This document shows positions 15,695 through 23,805 of a stretch of DNA of 34,714 bases, piece after piece. Both the position numbers and the translations under genes were made by a program. The notes below the pieces were generated by a model, which was not told the origin of the DNA, searched no databases, and worked only from the letters and a program-made list of their open reading frames with translations. This stretch comes from JBEIJQ01 sp040380145 (lineage in GTDB: Bacteria; Bacteroidota; Bacteroidia; Chitinophagales; Saprospiraceae). Where the stretch lies: the NCBI GenBank assembly GCA_040380145.1, contig JBEIJQ010000014.1:1-34714 (forward strand), read 5' to 3'. Position 1 is the first letter of the stretch; each line of letters starts with the position of its first letter.

Positions 15695-17503
15695 ATGCAT
15701 ACGCCGGATTTTTATCGGATCATCGATGCCGAAATCGAAGGGATCTTGGTAAAATACAAGGAAGACAGATTTCTCCAAAGGCCCCCCAACCACCAGGACA
15801 ACCAAAAAGCGTATGCACTATTGATCTGGTTTTTGGAATTTTATGGTAAAATATACAGTTATACCGATTTCATAACCGAAGGCGAGGACGACAGTTCCTG
15901 CGACATTGTTTTCGACAAGACCAATCATCTGGGCGAGCGCGTTTTTTATGTCGTTCAATCCAAGTGGAACAACCACAAAAATTCCGGCGGAAAAACCTCT
16001 TCGGACGAGATCAAAAAAGCCCTGAGCGACTTCAAAACCGTCCTGCGGGGAGAAAAACAAACCGGCAACGAAAAACTCAAGGGCCAGCTGGAAAACCTGC
16101 AGGCCCACTTGAGGACCAACGGAGAGATGAAATTCATTTTTTTGACACTTTCCCAATACCAAGGTGGGTCCGACGACAACATCGAAGCCTTTTTGGACAA
16201 GGATGACAAGATAAAATTCGAGGTCATCGATATCGATCGGATCAAGGCGGACTACATCGACCGCTATTACAAGCTCATCGATCCCGTCAATCCCCTGGAG
16301 AAGTACATCAGCCCGGAGGAAAGTCCGATCTCTCTGGAATTTGCGCAACCGGCCGGGCATTTCATCAAAATCGAAAAACCGTACGAGGCCTATCTGACGC
16401 TTCTGCGCCCCAAGATGATCTATGAACTGTTTGAAAAATATGGCTTTGCTCTTTATTTCAAAAATGTGCGCAATCCCCTTTTGCAATCGCAGTTCAACCA
16501 GGAAATCGAAACAACAGCGCTCGAAGAGCCCCAACTGTTCTGGTACTACAACAACGGCATCACCGCCATTACGCTCAACATCCCTCCCATCGGCAAAAAT
16601 GCCAAACTGGTGGTGCTGACCGGCCTTCAGATCATCAACGGAGCCCAAACCGTCTACGCCATCTATCGGGCGTACAAAAGCGCTAGCCCAGCCAAAAGGG
16701 CGATCATGGACGCCAATTCATTCGTCACGTTGAGGCTCATGCAATCGGGGGGCAAAAAATTCGATCTGAACGTCACCCGTTTCACCAATTCCCAAAATCC
16801 CGTGACGGATCGCGATTTTTGGGCCAACGACGATATTCAGGTCAAGCTACAAAACGACTCTTTCCAAACGGCTGTCTGGTACGAAAAAAGAAGGGGGGAA
16901 TTCCGAAACGTGCCCGAGCATATCCAAGTGGTTTCCAACGAAGAATTTGCTCGTTTGATTCTGTGTTACCATTTGCAAGAGCCGCACTGGTTTTTTACGA
17001 AAGGAAGCGAAAAGCTGTTTTTTGTTTCCCAAAATGACCACAAAGGAGGGCTTTACGAAAAAATATTCGCTCCTGATTTGTCCTACGAAGATCTGTTGGC
17101 GGCACACTATGCCGATGAAATGTTCATTCGCTACCAAAGTATTTCCAGGCGCTGGGATCTTCGTTTGCTTGTTGTTGGCCTACTCAAATCGGCCCTCGGA
17201 AAATACTTTAAAGCCAAATACAACAACTCTCAAATAAACACAAGCAAAAAAATCGTGGAGCTGTTTGAAAAAAACGAGACTGCAACTATTTACAAAACAG
17301 TACAGTTTCTGATAAATTTTATAGACGAATTAATGGATCAAAATATTTTATTGATATGGCAAGAAGATGGATTTAACAAAATCAAGAATCTGTTGACCGA
17401 TTACGATCTCAAAATCGAAGAAATCGAAAACATCGAACTGCCCGTACCAAATCTATCTGCCGGAAAGCATGCGGGCGATGGCAGGCCGGACGATCGAATT
17501 TGA
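15695..17503 (+). CDS. AIPR-family protein with PD-(D/E)XK-like N-terminus (putative phage defence)
   Basis: This 602-residue protein carries the AIPR (abortive infection phage resistance) signature: FWYYNNGITAI near 280, LQIINGAQTVYAIYRAY, then RFTNSQNPVTDRDFWANDD. The N-terminal third resembles a Mrr-type nuclease fold: Asp70 in CDIVF, then VVQSK with Gln88 and Lys90, spacing that suits a D-x(n)-QxK active site. AIPR proteins were named from lactococcal abortive infection and often occur in restriction-like defence clusters with Z1 helicases or MORC-type ATPases. Here the gene stands alone. It begins 57 bases after fadJ and ends before tRNA-Gly. Its last third looks more AT-rich than its neighbours, which suggests horizontal acquisition. 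A nuclease-based defence role is inference from family and motif. Confidence 0.82.
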   Translation: MHTPDFYRIIDAEIEGILVKYKEDRFLQRPPNHQDNQKAYALLIWFLEFYGKIYSYTDFITEGEDDSSCDIVFDKTNHLGERVFYVVQSKWNNHKNSGGKTSSDEIKKALSDFKTVLRGEKQTGNEKLKGQLENLQAHLRTNGEMKFIFLTLSQYQGGSDDNIEAFLDKDDKIKFEVIDIDRIKADYIDRYYKLIDPVNPLEKYISPEESPISLEFAQPAGHFIKIEKPYEAYLTLLRPKMIYELFEKYGFALYFKNVRNPLLQSQFNQEIETTALEEPQLFWYYNNGITAITLNIPPIGKNAKLVVLTGLQIINGAQTVYAIYRAYKSASPAKRAIMDANSFVTLRLMQSGGKKFDLNVTRFTNSQNPVTDRDFWANDDIQVKLQNDSFQTAVWYEKRRGEFRNVPEHIQVVSNEEFARLILCYHLQEPHWFFTKGSEKLFFVSQNDHKGGLYEKIFAPDLSYEDLLAAHYADEMFIRYQSISRRWDLRLLVVGLLKSALGKYFKAKYNNSQINTSKKIVELFEKNETATIYKTVQFLINFIDELMDQNILLIWQEDGFNKIKNLLTDYDLKIEEIENIELPVPNLSAGKHAGDGRPDDRI

Positions 17504-17635
17504 TTTTTGAGACAGTTGGGGCCGCCCCAGCTGCAGCGGAAAGTTCTTTCATTAGAATTTTCCGACCAACAAAATACTCGAAACAATCCAATCAGCAAAA
17601 ATTCCCGTCTCCGATCTTAGGAATATTTTTTTTCC

Positions 17636-17667
17636 AAAAAAAATCCGCCCCATCGGAGCGGATTTTT
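17636..17667. terminator. Bidirectional intrinsic terminator between AIPR gene and tRNA-Gly
   Basis: A 10-bp perfect stem (AAAAATCCGC at 17639-17648 with GCGGATTTTT at 17658-17667) closes a 9-base loop. Minus-strand transcripts (tRNA) end in a run of eight U and plus-strand transcripts in five U. It therefore can stop both the AIPR gene and the tRNA. Confidence 0.85.
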
Positions 17668-17672
17668 CACGG

Positions 17673-17745
17673 AGCGGGAAACGAGACTCGAACTCGCGGC
17701 CCTCAGCTTGGGAAGCTGATGCTCTACCAACTGAGCTATTCCCGC
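17673..17745 (-). tRNA. tRNA-Gly, anticodon CCC
   Basis: The 73-base minus-strand sequence folds as a full cloverleaf: acceptor GCGGGAA/TTCCCGC, D arm GCTC/GAGC, anticodon stem TCAGC/GCTGA with loop TTCCCAA, and T arm GCGAG/CTCGT with loop TTCGAGT. The anticodon CCC reads GGG glycine codons, and the discriminator is U73, as usual for bacterial tRNA-Gly. The 3' CCA is not fully encoded (CCG follows), so it must be added enzymatically. A terminator lies directly downstream. Confidence 0.97.
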
Positions 17746-17815
17746 CTGTTTTTTTTTGCGTGAGCAAAGTCAAGAAACCTTTGGAAAAAAGGCGCTGACC
17801 CAGAGTGCTCTTACA

Positions 17816-18418
17816 TCAGCCACCTTCGATGTGCCGCCGGAGCTTGGCGAGGATATTGAAAGGCGTGTCGATGATGGCGCTGTTGGCCAGCCAGGCGGGG
17901 ATGGAACCGCCGGGATCCGACACCACCTGTTGGGTCACACGGCAGGTGCCGTTGCCGAGATCTTCGAAAAGCCAAAATCCTTGCAGGAAAGGAATGCGCA
18001 CCATGCCGCCCACCTCCGGGACATCCTTGGGGGCAGCGGTCATATCGAGGCGCATCGTCTTGGGATCGAGGCGATTGACCACGAATTTGGTCACCATGTC
18101 GCGGTCGCTCACGGGCCAGGGGGCATCGTTCACGAAGTAGGTCACGAATTCGTTGCCCGACTTGCGCACCAGCTTCGCGTCGTAGGTGTTGTGCATCCAG
18201 ATCGGATAGGTTGACACGTCCTGGATCACCGACAGGAGTTTCTCGGGCGATGCCCGGATATACACCACGCCTTTGTATTCTTTGTGGTTGGTCCAATCCA
18301 AACTGCGGGTGAAGACCTGTACGCCGTACTCGTCTTTGCGCAACGCCCATTCGTCCAAAGGGGAGGAGAAACACAACAGCGCGGAAAGGCCCAAGAGGCC
18401 CAAAATGTATTTTTGCAT
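17816..18418 (-). CDS. Exported START-domain-like lipid-binding protein
   Basis: This 200-residue protein starts MQKYILGLLGLSALLCFSS, a signal peptide, so it is likely periplasmic. The rest fits a START/SRPBCC hydrophobic-pocket fold: DEWALRKDEYGVQVFTR, then VVYIRASPEKLLSVIQDVSTYPIWMH, VSDRDMVTKF and a C-terminal helix IIDTPFNILAKLRRHI. START domains bind lipids or sterols; the ligand here is unknown. The frame stays open upstream to 18529 without a signal peptide at that end, so the ATG at 18418 was preferred. It is divergent from the coiled-coil gene at 18657, and 238 bases separate them. Confidence 0.8.
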   Translation of the reverse strand: MQKYILGLLGLSALLCFSSPLDEWALRKDEYGVQVFTRSLDWTNHKEYKGVVYIRASPEKLLSVIQDVSTYPIWMHNTYDAKLVRKSGNEFVTYFVNDAPWPVSDRDMVTKFVVNRLDPKTMRLDMTAAPKDVPEVGGMVRIPFLQGFWLFEDLGNGTCRVTQQVVSDPGGSIPAWLANSAIIDTPFNILAKLRRHIEGG

Positions 18419-18656
18419 GGAATGATATCGGTATGCGCGAAAAAAATAAATGCGGTTTGTTGGTGTGCGGCCTTTGGCCGACGACAAATATGGATAAAAT
18501 ATCTCTGGCTTCCCAATACCGTGTTTCACAAAAAAGGAGTTTTTTCTCCCGAAAACGCCCTCCAGCCGAAAAAAATGTAAATTTGCCGCGCGGGCAACAG
18601 CCCCGACAGCCGCTCCGTACCACTTACATCTTACCTACTTTGACCGAATCCGCCAC

Positions 18657-20159
18657 ATGAAGAACAAACTAGTCCTGAGGGTCACCATCGGAAACGAAGA
18701 CGCGACCCAACACGCCCTGCTCGCCTACGAAATGCGCCCCGCCGAAAACCGCTACGAATGGTGGATGTTTTTGGAAGACGACGTGGACGCCGAATTCATC
18801 CAAAAGCTCAGCGATGATTGGCGCAACGGAAAACCGCTGGAATTCCCCGCCGCCCACCGCAACGAAACGCACGAGCTGACGGCCTCAGGAGATCTCCTGC
18901 CCGCCGACTGCAAGACGGACCGCCCGGATCTCGTGACACGGGCGAAAACAGAATGGATGTTTTCCGTCCTTTCCTCCAAATTGTTCGCTTCCTATCAGAT
19001 CGAGGTGCGCTCGATGAAAGAACGCTGCGAACAACTCGGCGCCTACAGCAAGGAAATGTGGGAGGAGCTGAGGGTTTTTTGGGACCGTGTCCAAGAGCAG
19101 CTCCGGCTCAGAAGCCTGCTGCGCGAGCAGGCTGAAACCATCAAAGAGGATGTCAACCAGATGTTCGATCGGCTGAAAAAACTTCGCGACGAGGAAGAAA
19201 AAAGATTCGAACGGGATTCCAAGGCCGCTTTCGACAGCATCAACACCCAATTGACCGACATCGAACAACGGATCCAAGACGGCAAGATCGATCGCGTCCG
19301 GGCATTTCGCGAGCTCAAGGCCCTGCAAGCCGAAATGAAGGACGTCAAATTGGCTCGCGGCGCCCGAAACCAGCTGTTCGACCGAATCGACGCCGCTTTC
19401 AAAAAAGTCAAGTCCCAAGGCGAGGGCGGGCCCAATATCATACCGCAACACGACCCCTACTCGGGCCGCATCGCCGGATTGGCCGATGTGATCTCCAAAA
19501 TGGAAGGATACATCGAACGCGACCAAAAAGATATGGAAAACATCCGGAAAGGCCGCCATTCGGGCAGCGCCAGTCAGCTCGAGGTACAGCTTCGCGAAGC
19601 CAAAGGCTCCTTGCTCGAAGAAAAAATCCGAGAAAAACTCGAAAAATTGGCCGATATGCGCAAAACGCACGACGATTTGGTGCGCAAACGCGACCGAACC
19701 TTGGCCGAAGCCGAAAAAAACAGGGCCCTGGCCGAGACCAAAGCCAAAATAGAAGCCCAAAAGAAAGCCGAGGCCCGCGAAAAAGAAGAACAGGCCCGCG
19801 AACAAATGGAAAAAGCCATGGCCTTGATCGAATCGGAGAAAAAGGCAGCCGAACAAGCCGGCGATGGCGAAACTCCGAAAGTCAAAGGGAAAAAAGGCCC
19901 CAAGGCCCCAGAAGCCCCTGCCGATGAAACCTCTGCAATCGTGGATACTGCCACGGAAACAGCTCCTGTCGCCGATGAGGCCGTCGTGGAGCCAACCACG
20001 GAAATTACGGCAGAATCGGAAACCGTAGAAGCAACCCCAATGACCGAGGAGGCCGTTGTAGAGCCGACCGCAGAAGCTGCGATCGAATCGGAAGCAACAG
20101 AGCCGGCATTCGTCCCCGAGACAGACGAATCCTCCCAAGAAGATACCCCGACCGCCTGA
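18657..20159 (+). CDS. Long coiled-coil protein with acidic C-terminal tail, function unknown
   Basis: This 500-residue protein has no signal peptide and no family I recognise. Residues 1-130 look globular (KLVLRVTIGNEDATQHALLAYEM, then EWWMFLEDD and a conserved-looking LVTRAKTEWMFSVLSSK). Residues about 130-415 are almost entirely charged heptad-like coiled coil, interrupted near 260-280 by GEGGPNIIPQHDPYSGRIAG. Residues 415-500 are a Pro/Glu/Thr/Ala tail with a repeated EEAVVEPT-type unit. This build suggests a cytoplasmic scaffold or filament-forming protein, but that is inference. Its stop codon is separated by a single base from the stop of the convergent membrane-protein gene. A near-match to a -7 box (CTACTTTG) ends about 16 bases before the ATG. 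Confidence 0.8.
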   Translation: MKNKLVLRVTIGNEDATQHALLAYEMRPAENRYEWWMFLEDDVDAEFIQKLSDDWRNGKPLEFPAAHRNETHELTASGDLLPADCKTDRPDLVTRAKTEWMFSVLSSKLFASYQIEVRSMKERCEQLGAYSKEMWEELRVFWDRVQEQLRLRSLLREQAETIKEDVNQMFDRLKKLRDEEEKRFERDSKAAFDSINTQLTDIEQRIQDGKIDRVRAFRELKALQAEMKDVKLARGARNQLFDRIDAAFKKVKSQGEGGPNIIPQHDPYSGRIAGLADVISKMEGYIERDQKDMENIRKGRHSGSASQLEVQLREAKGSLLEEKIREKLEKLADMRKTHDDLVRKRDRTLAEAEKNRALAETKAKIEAQKKAEAREKEEQAREQMEKAMALIESEKKAAEQAGDGETPKVKGKKGPKAPEAPADETSAIVDTATETAPVADEAVVEPTTEITAESETVEATPMTEEAVVEPTAEAAIESEATEPAFVPETDESSQEDTPTA

Positions 20160-20160
20160 T

Positions 20161-20796
20161 TCACCCGAGCCGGTTGCGCTTCAGAAAACGGCGCGCCCAC
20201 CAGCTCAACGCCAAGGGCAATATCAACGAAGGCCCGATCCAGCCCAACAAGGCCGGTTCGGGCCTTATCGCTGTGACCACGAACGCTGTGACCGTGGCCG
20301 TGTACCCGCCGATCATGCCGCCGATGTGCTGCCTGATCCAACGCCGGTCTCCGCTCGGCCAGCCCAAGACCCGCCTCAGAAATTCCACTGCAATGGCCGA
20401 ACAGGCCACGCCAAACAGGCCAAACAGGATCAATTCTTCAGTATCGCCCTCCTTTTTCGAGTATATCGCATACACCAGCATCCCAAGCCCCACTGCAAGC
20501 GCCAGCAGGGCACACGCCCGATCGAACCACCGGGCCCGATGCCCACGGAAAAATCCCGCCGCACGATAACCGATCAGCACGTTGAAAAAAGAAAAATGAC
20601 CGACGCAAAACAACAAGAACAGCCCCTTCATCACCGATATGTAGGTTGAAGTCAGGTACACACCGAGCATGGCAAAGACGAAGCACAACCCTGCCAAACG
20701 ATGCACGCGGCCCCATTTGTCGGCCACAAATGCCACGGGCCCCAACAACAGAGCAATGAAACCGAAGGCAATGTGAGCGGCCAAAATCAACGACAC
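20161..20796 (-). CDS. Small polytopic membrane protein (DUF2306-like)
   Basis: This 211-residue protein has six to seven hydrophobic segments and begins LILAAHIAFGFIALLLGPVAF, with KWGRVHRLAG in the first loop and a late QHIGGMIGGYTATVTAF. The paired His and the HRLAG loop recall the DUF2306-type cytochrome-b-like membrane proteins. The function is unknown; heme or quinone binding would be speculative. The start is GTG at 20796, because no in-frame ATG lies upstream and a perfect -7 box sits 26 bases before it. Confidence 0.72.
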   Translation of the reverse strand: MSLILAAHIAFGFIALLLGPVAFVADKWGRVHRLAGLCFVFAMLGVYLTSTYISVMKGLFLLFCVGHFSFFNVLIGYRAAGFFRGHRARWFDRACALLALAVGLGMLVYAIYSKKEGDTEELILFGLFGVACSAIAVEFLRRVLGWPSGDRRWIRQHIGGMIGGYTATVTAFVVTAIRPEPALLGWIGPSLILPLALSWWARRFLKRNRLG

Positions 20797-20822
20797 GGCA
20801 GGAGGATTTACTGGATGAGCAC

Positions 20823-20830
20823 CAAAGGTA
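20823..20830 (-). promoter_or_regulatory. TAnnTTTG -7 box for the DUF2306-like gene
   Basis: TACCTTTG matches TAnnTTTG exactly on the minus strand, 26 bases before the GTG start. An A/T-rich tract, but no TTG, lies at the -33 distance. Confidence 0.5.
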
Positions 20831-21004
20831 ATTGGACGGAAAAAATTTTTTTCGAAAAAAATGAAGAACGCGACAACCTATTGGTTTTTTTTGTCGTTTT
20901 ATGGACAGAATGCGCGAAATAGAAAGATTTTAAATGAGAATTGTTTGCAGATAAGATAACCGCGCATCCTTTCCAGCTCTCTCCTCTTGTGCTCGCTCGT
21001 TCCG

Positions 21005-21023
21005 ATCAGGGCGGTTCCCTGAT
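21005..21023 (+). promoter_or_regulatory. Perfect inverted repeat upstream of the Crp/Fnr gene
   Basis: ATCAGGG (21005-21011), five bases, CCCTGAT (21017-21023) forms a 7-bp perfect dyad ending 41 bases before the regulator's ATG. It may be an operator for autoregulation or an RNA hairpin in the leader. It is not the classic TGTGA-N6-TCACA or TTGAT-N4-ATCAA half-site. Confidence 0.35.
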
Positions 21024-21064
21024 ATTTCCAGCCCTTTCAAAGGTCTCATAGAAATTCTTCCGTC

Positions 21065-21754
21065 ATGACCAGAGCAGCACAACCCTCCACTTCCGTCGAC
21101 CTCCCGCCAACCGATTTTCGGGCCTTCTTGGGCAAAGCGGAATTAGAAACCTTGCGGGATTTTTCGCGCACGCTTACCTTTCGGAAAAACGAACATCTGT
21201 TCCCAGCCGGGCAAGCGCCCCGCCAAGTGATGGTCGTACTCGGCGGCCGCGTCAAAACCGGTGTGCTGGGCGAAGATGGACGAGAGATCGTTTCCTCTGT
21301 CCTTTACAGAGGCGATATGCTGGGCGAGAGCGGCACTTGGTCCACCGACCAGCGAGGCCCCTTTGCCGTGGCTCTCGACAAACAAGTAGAAATGCTGGTA
21401 TTCGATTCGGAGGATTTCCGCCGCCTATTGGCCCGCGTGCCCGCACTGGCCCGCTATGTGCTCGAAACCGTGGGAGAAAAACTGCAACGGGCGGAGTCCC
21501 GCCACCGTGCCCTGCTGTTCCACCCGGCCCGCAAACGGGTCGTGGATTGCCTAAAACAAATGGCCCTACGGGAAGGTATCCAGATCGGTTACGAAGTACT
21601 GCTCCGGAACTGTCCGACCCACCAAGATCTGGCCGATCTGGCCGGCACATCGCGACAAACCGTGACCAGCATCCTCAACGAACTGCGCCAACGCAAATTG
21701 CTGCACGTGGACCGCAAGAATATCCTCTTGCGCGACCTGAACGCCTTGGATTGA
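21065..21754 (+). CDS. Crp/Fnr-family transcription regulator
   Basis: This 229-residue protein has an N-terminal cyclic-nucleotide-binding-type beta-roll (about 20-135; HLFPAGQAPRQVMVVLGGRVK, then YRGDMLGESG) and a long dimer helix. A winged helix (about 160-225) contains the recognition stretch THQDLADLAGTSRQTVTSIL. There is no N-terminal cysteine cluster for an Fe-S centre, so it is not a canonical oxygen-sensing FNR. The pocket lacks an obvious cAMP signature of the E. coli type, so the effector is unknown. It converges with ctaA, 4 bases apart at the stops. A link to respiratory control is plausible from this position but unproven. Confidence 0.9.
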   Translation: MTRAAQPSTSVDLPPTDFRAFLGKAELETLRDFSRTLTFRKNEHLFPAGQAPRQVMVVLGGRVKTGVLGEDGREIVSSVLYRGDMLGESGTWSTDQRGPFAVALDKQVEMLVFDSEDFRRLLARVPALARYVLETVGEKLQRAESRHRALLFHPARKRVVDCLKQMALREGIQIGYEVLLRNCPTHQDLADLAGTSRQTVTSILNELRQRKLLHVDRKNILLRDLNALD

Positions 21755-21758
21755 CGGG

Positions 21759-22886
21759 TCAGGCCGAAAAATCTCTTCTCCCTGATTTTTCCAAAAGGAC
21801 CGATCCACCGCGTCCCATCGAATAATTCAGGTATAGGGCCGAACCCAAGAGCAAAAAGGCACAGGCTTGGTGCATGGATCCCAAACCGGCCGGCACCTGT
21901 CCACGGCAGTTGATCACCGTGAAAACGCCGAGCGCAAATTGCACGGCCAGCAGCATCTGAAAAATGGCCCGTCCCACCCGAAAGCTGCCCGAAACGGCAA
22001 ACCGGCCCGAAAAAGCGGAAAACCACAGGGCAACGGCCACCAACAGAACGGCTGCCGTGCGGTGCAAAATTTGGACCCAGGCTTTCAGGAGGCTGTTCGG
22101 CTCATAGTCGATCAAAGATCCCGCGTTCATTTGGTTTTGGTCCAAAAGGTGCGGCACAAAGGCTCCCCAATGGTCGAACACCGGCCAATACGGATGGAGC
22201 AAACCAGCCCGGGTGCCCGCCATCAGTCCGCCCAGCACGATCTGCACGAGCAACAACCCGGTGAGCGCCCACCCGAAACGGCGCAGCGCCGGGAATCCGT
22301 TGTCGGTCGCCGACGGCTTCAATACCATATAGGCCGTCCACAGCAAATAGCCGAACAGCGCGGTGGCGATCCCGAGATGGAGCATGAGCCTGTATGCGCT
22401 CACCCAGGTGCGCTTGTCGTTGTTGAGGCCGCTGGCCACCATGTACCAGCCCGCGACGGCGGCCACCGCCGCAATGCCGATCACCACGCCCAGCCGTTTG
22501 AGCAGTCGGGGCGGCAACCATCCTTTCCACAGAAAATACAAAAACGGGAACAGAAAAGCAAAGCCCATCATCCTCGCCCAAAGGCGGTGGAAATACTCCC
22601 AGAAGTAGATGTATTTGAACTCCGAAAGGGTCATTTCGGCATGCAGGCTGTTGAACTGCTTGGCCACAATGGTCCGGTATGCCTCGAATTCGCTTTGCCA
22701 GTCGGCCTCGTTGAGCGGGGGCAGCACCGAGAGCGGTTTCCATTCCGTCATCGAAAGGCCGGAGTTGGTCAGGCGGGTCACGCCGCCTATGACGACTTGC
22801 ATGAAGACCAGAAATACGCCCAGCAGCAGCCAATAGCCGACTATCCGGGGAATGCGTTCGAGAGGAGTTTTTTCTGGCATGTGCAT
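21759..22886 (-). CDS. ctaA: Heme A synthase (COX15/CtaA)
   Basis: This 375-residue inner-membrane protein has eight predicted helices. It carries the family signature GGVTRLTNSGLSMTEW after the first helix and four heme-ligand-type histidines, in YFHRLWAR, LHLGIA, LHRTAA and MHQACA. The enzyme oxidises the C8 methyl of heme O to the formyl group of heme A for cytochrome oxidase. This shows the organism respires with an aa3-type oxidase. It is the last gene of a minus-strand set starting 10 bases after the rnd-like gene. ATG 22886 or 22880 could be the start. Cytochrome oxidase and ctaB are not in the window. Confidence 0.93.
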   Translation of the reverse strand: MHMPEKTPLERIPRIVGYWLLLGVFLVFMQVVIGGVTRLTNSGLSMTEWKPLSVLPPLNEADWQSEFEAYRTIVAKQFNSLHAEMTLSEFKYIYFWEYFHRLWARMMGFAFLFPFLYFLWKGWLPPRLLKRLGVVIGIAAVAAVAGWYMVASGLNNDKRTWVSAYRLMLHLGIATALFGYLLWTAYMVLKPSATDNGFPALRRFGWALTGLLLVQIVLGGLMAGTRAGLLHPYWPVFDHWGAFVPHLLDQNQMNAGSLIDYEPNSLLKAWVQILHRTAAVLLVAVALWFSAFSGRFAVSGSFRVGRAIFQMLLAVQFALGVFTVINCRGQVPAGLGSMHQACAFLLLGSALYLNYSMGRGGSVLLEKSGRRDFSA

Positions 22887-22896
22887 CGTTTTTGGG

Positions 22897-23787
22897 TCAT
22901 TCGGTCTTGATCTTGGGCGCCCGCAGCGCGACTTCTTGGCGGGCCGCTTCGCAAGCGGCGTGGAACAGGGCCGCGTGCGCTTTGGCCTTGGGCGGAAGGA
23001 TGCCCCCGTCTTTCCACTGTTGCTCGTCCAGGGGAGGAAGCGCCGAAAACTCGACCAACCTCTCGTTGGAGATCACCCAATATGGCGGGTGGTCCAGCAA
23101 ACGGGCGGCTTTTTCCCGCGCCTCGAATAAATGCTTGAGAACGATCTTTTGTTCGCGGGTGAGCGTTCCCGATCCCTTCACGGCCATCCAAGGGCGGTGA
23201 CGGGCTTGGAACCGGTGCTGCTCGGCGGCCAGATTGCGGGCCGACAATCGCTTGTCCAGCCCTTTTTGGGAAATTTCACCGTGCATCGCGCCGTACAGAT
23301 CGAGCAGGTGCAGCACATCGAGGGCGGCATATTCGAGGTGCTCCTGAGTCAAGGGCCGCAGGTTCCAGTTCGAGCGCTGCATCCGGCTGTTTTTGACGAA
23401 TTCGACCCCGAGATAGTTTTTCAGCAAAAAAGGGAGCGCGATGTCGGCGTGCCCCAATTCTTTGGCGGCCAACTGCACATCGTACAGGTTTTGGATGCGC
23501 CAACCGTACACCAGATGGAGCAGGCGCACATCGAAATCGGTCGCATAGGCCACTTTCAGGATATCGGGATGTACGAGGATGCGCTCCAAGGGACTTATGT
23601 CCGAAATGGCCAGCGAATCGACTACGAAAGCCTCGCCGTCATAGCAAAATTGGAAAAGGCACACATGGAAGCCGTATCGGTGCCGGTTGGATTCGCCCTC
23701 GAGGTCGAGTGCAATGGCTGGCGGCATAGCCGTCAGCACGGATTCCACAAATTCGTTCAGTTCGTTTTCTGTTTGCAGGTATCGCAT
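22897..23787 (-). CDS. rnd: Ribonuclease D-like 3'-5' exonuclease with HRDC domain
   Basis: This 296-residue protein has the DEDD exonuclease motifs: Asp28 and Glu30 in ALDLEGE, Asp86 in ATDFDVRLL, and Tyr153/Asp157 in EYAALDVLHL. WNLRPLT is the usual RNase D segment between motifs II and III. An HRDC-type helical domain (about 215-285) follows. RNase D trims the 3' ends of tRNA and other structured RNAs. The protein is shorter than E. coli RNase D, which has a second HRDC domain. It lies 18 bases downstream of mazG and 10 bases upstream of ctaA, probably as one transcript. Confidence 0.9.
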   Translation of the reverse strand: MRYLQTENELNEFVESVLTAMPPAIALDLEGESNRHRYGFHVCLFQFCYDGEAFVVDSLAISDISPLERILVHPDILKVAYATDFDVRLLHLVYGWRIQNLYDVQLAAKELGHADIALPFLLKNYLGVEFVKNSRMQRSNWNLRPLTQEHLEYAALDVLHLLDLYGAMHGEISQKGLDKRLSARNLAAEQHRFQARHRPWMAVKGSGTLTREQKIVLKHLFEAREKAARLLDHPPYWVISNERLVEFSALPPLDEQQWKDGGILPPKAKAHAALFHAACEAARQEVALRAPKIKTE

Positions 23788-23805
23788 AAAAATCGGTTTT
23801 CAATA

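Noticed and set aside
15640..17672. Integrated island using tRNA-Gly as attachment site
   Set aside because: No repeat of the tRNA 3' end and no integrase were found between fadJ and the tRNA.
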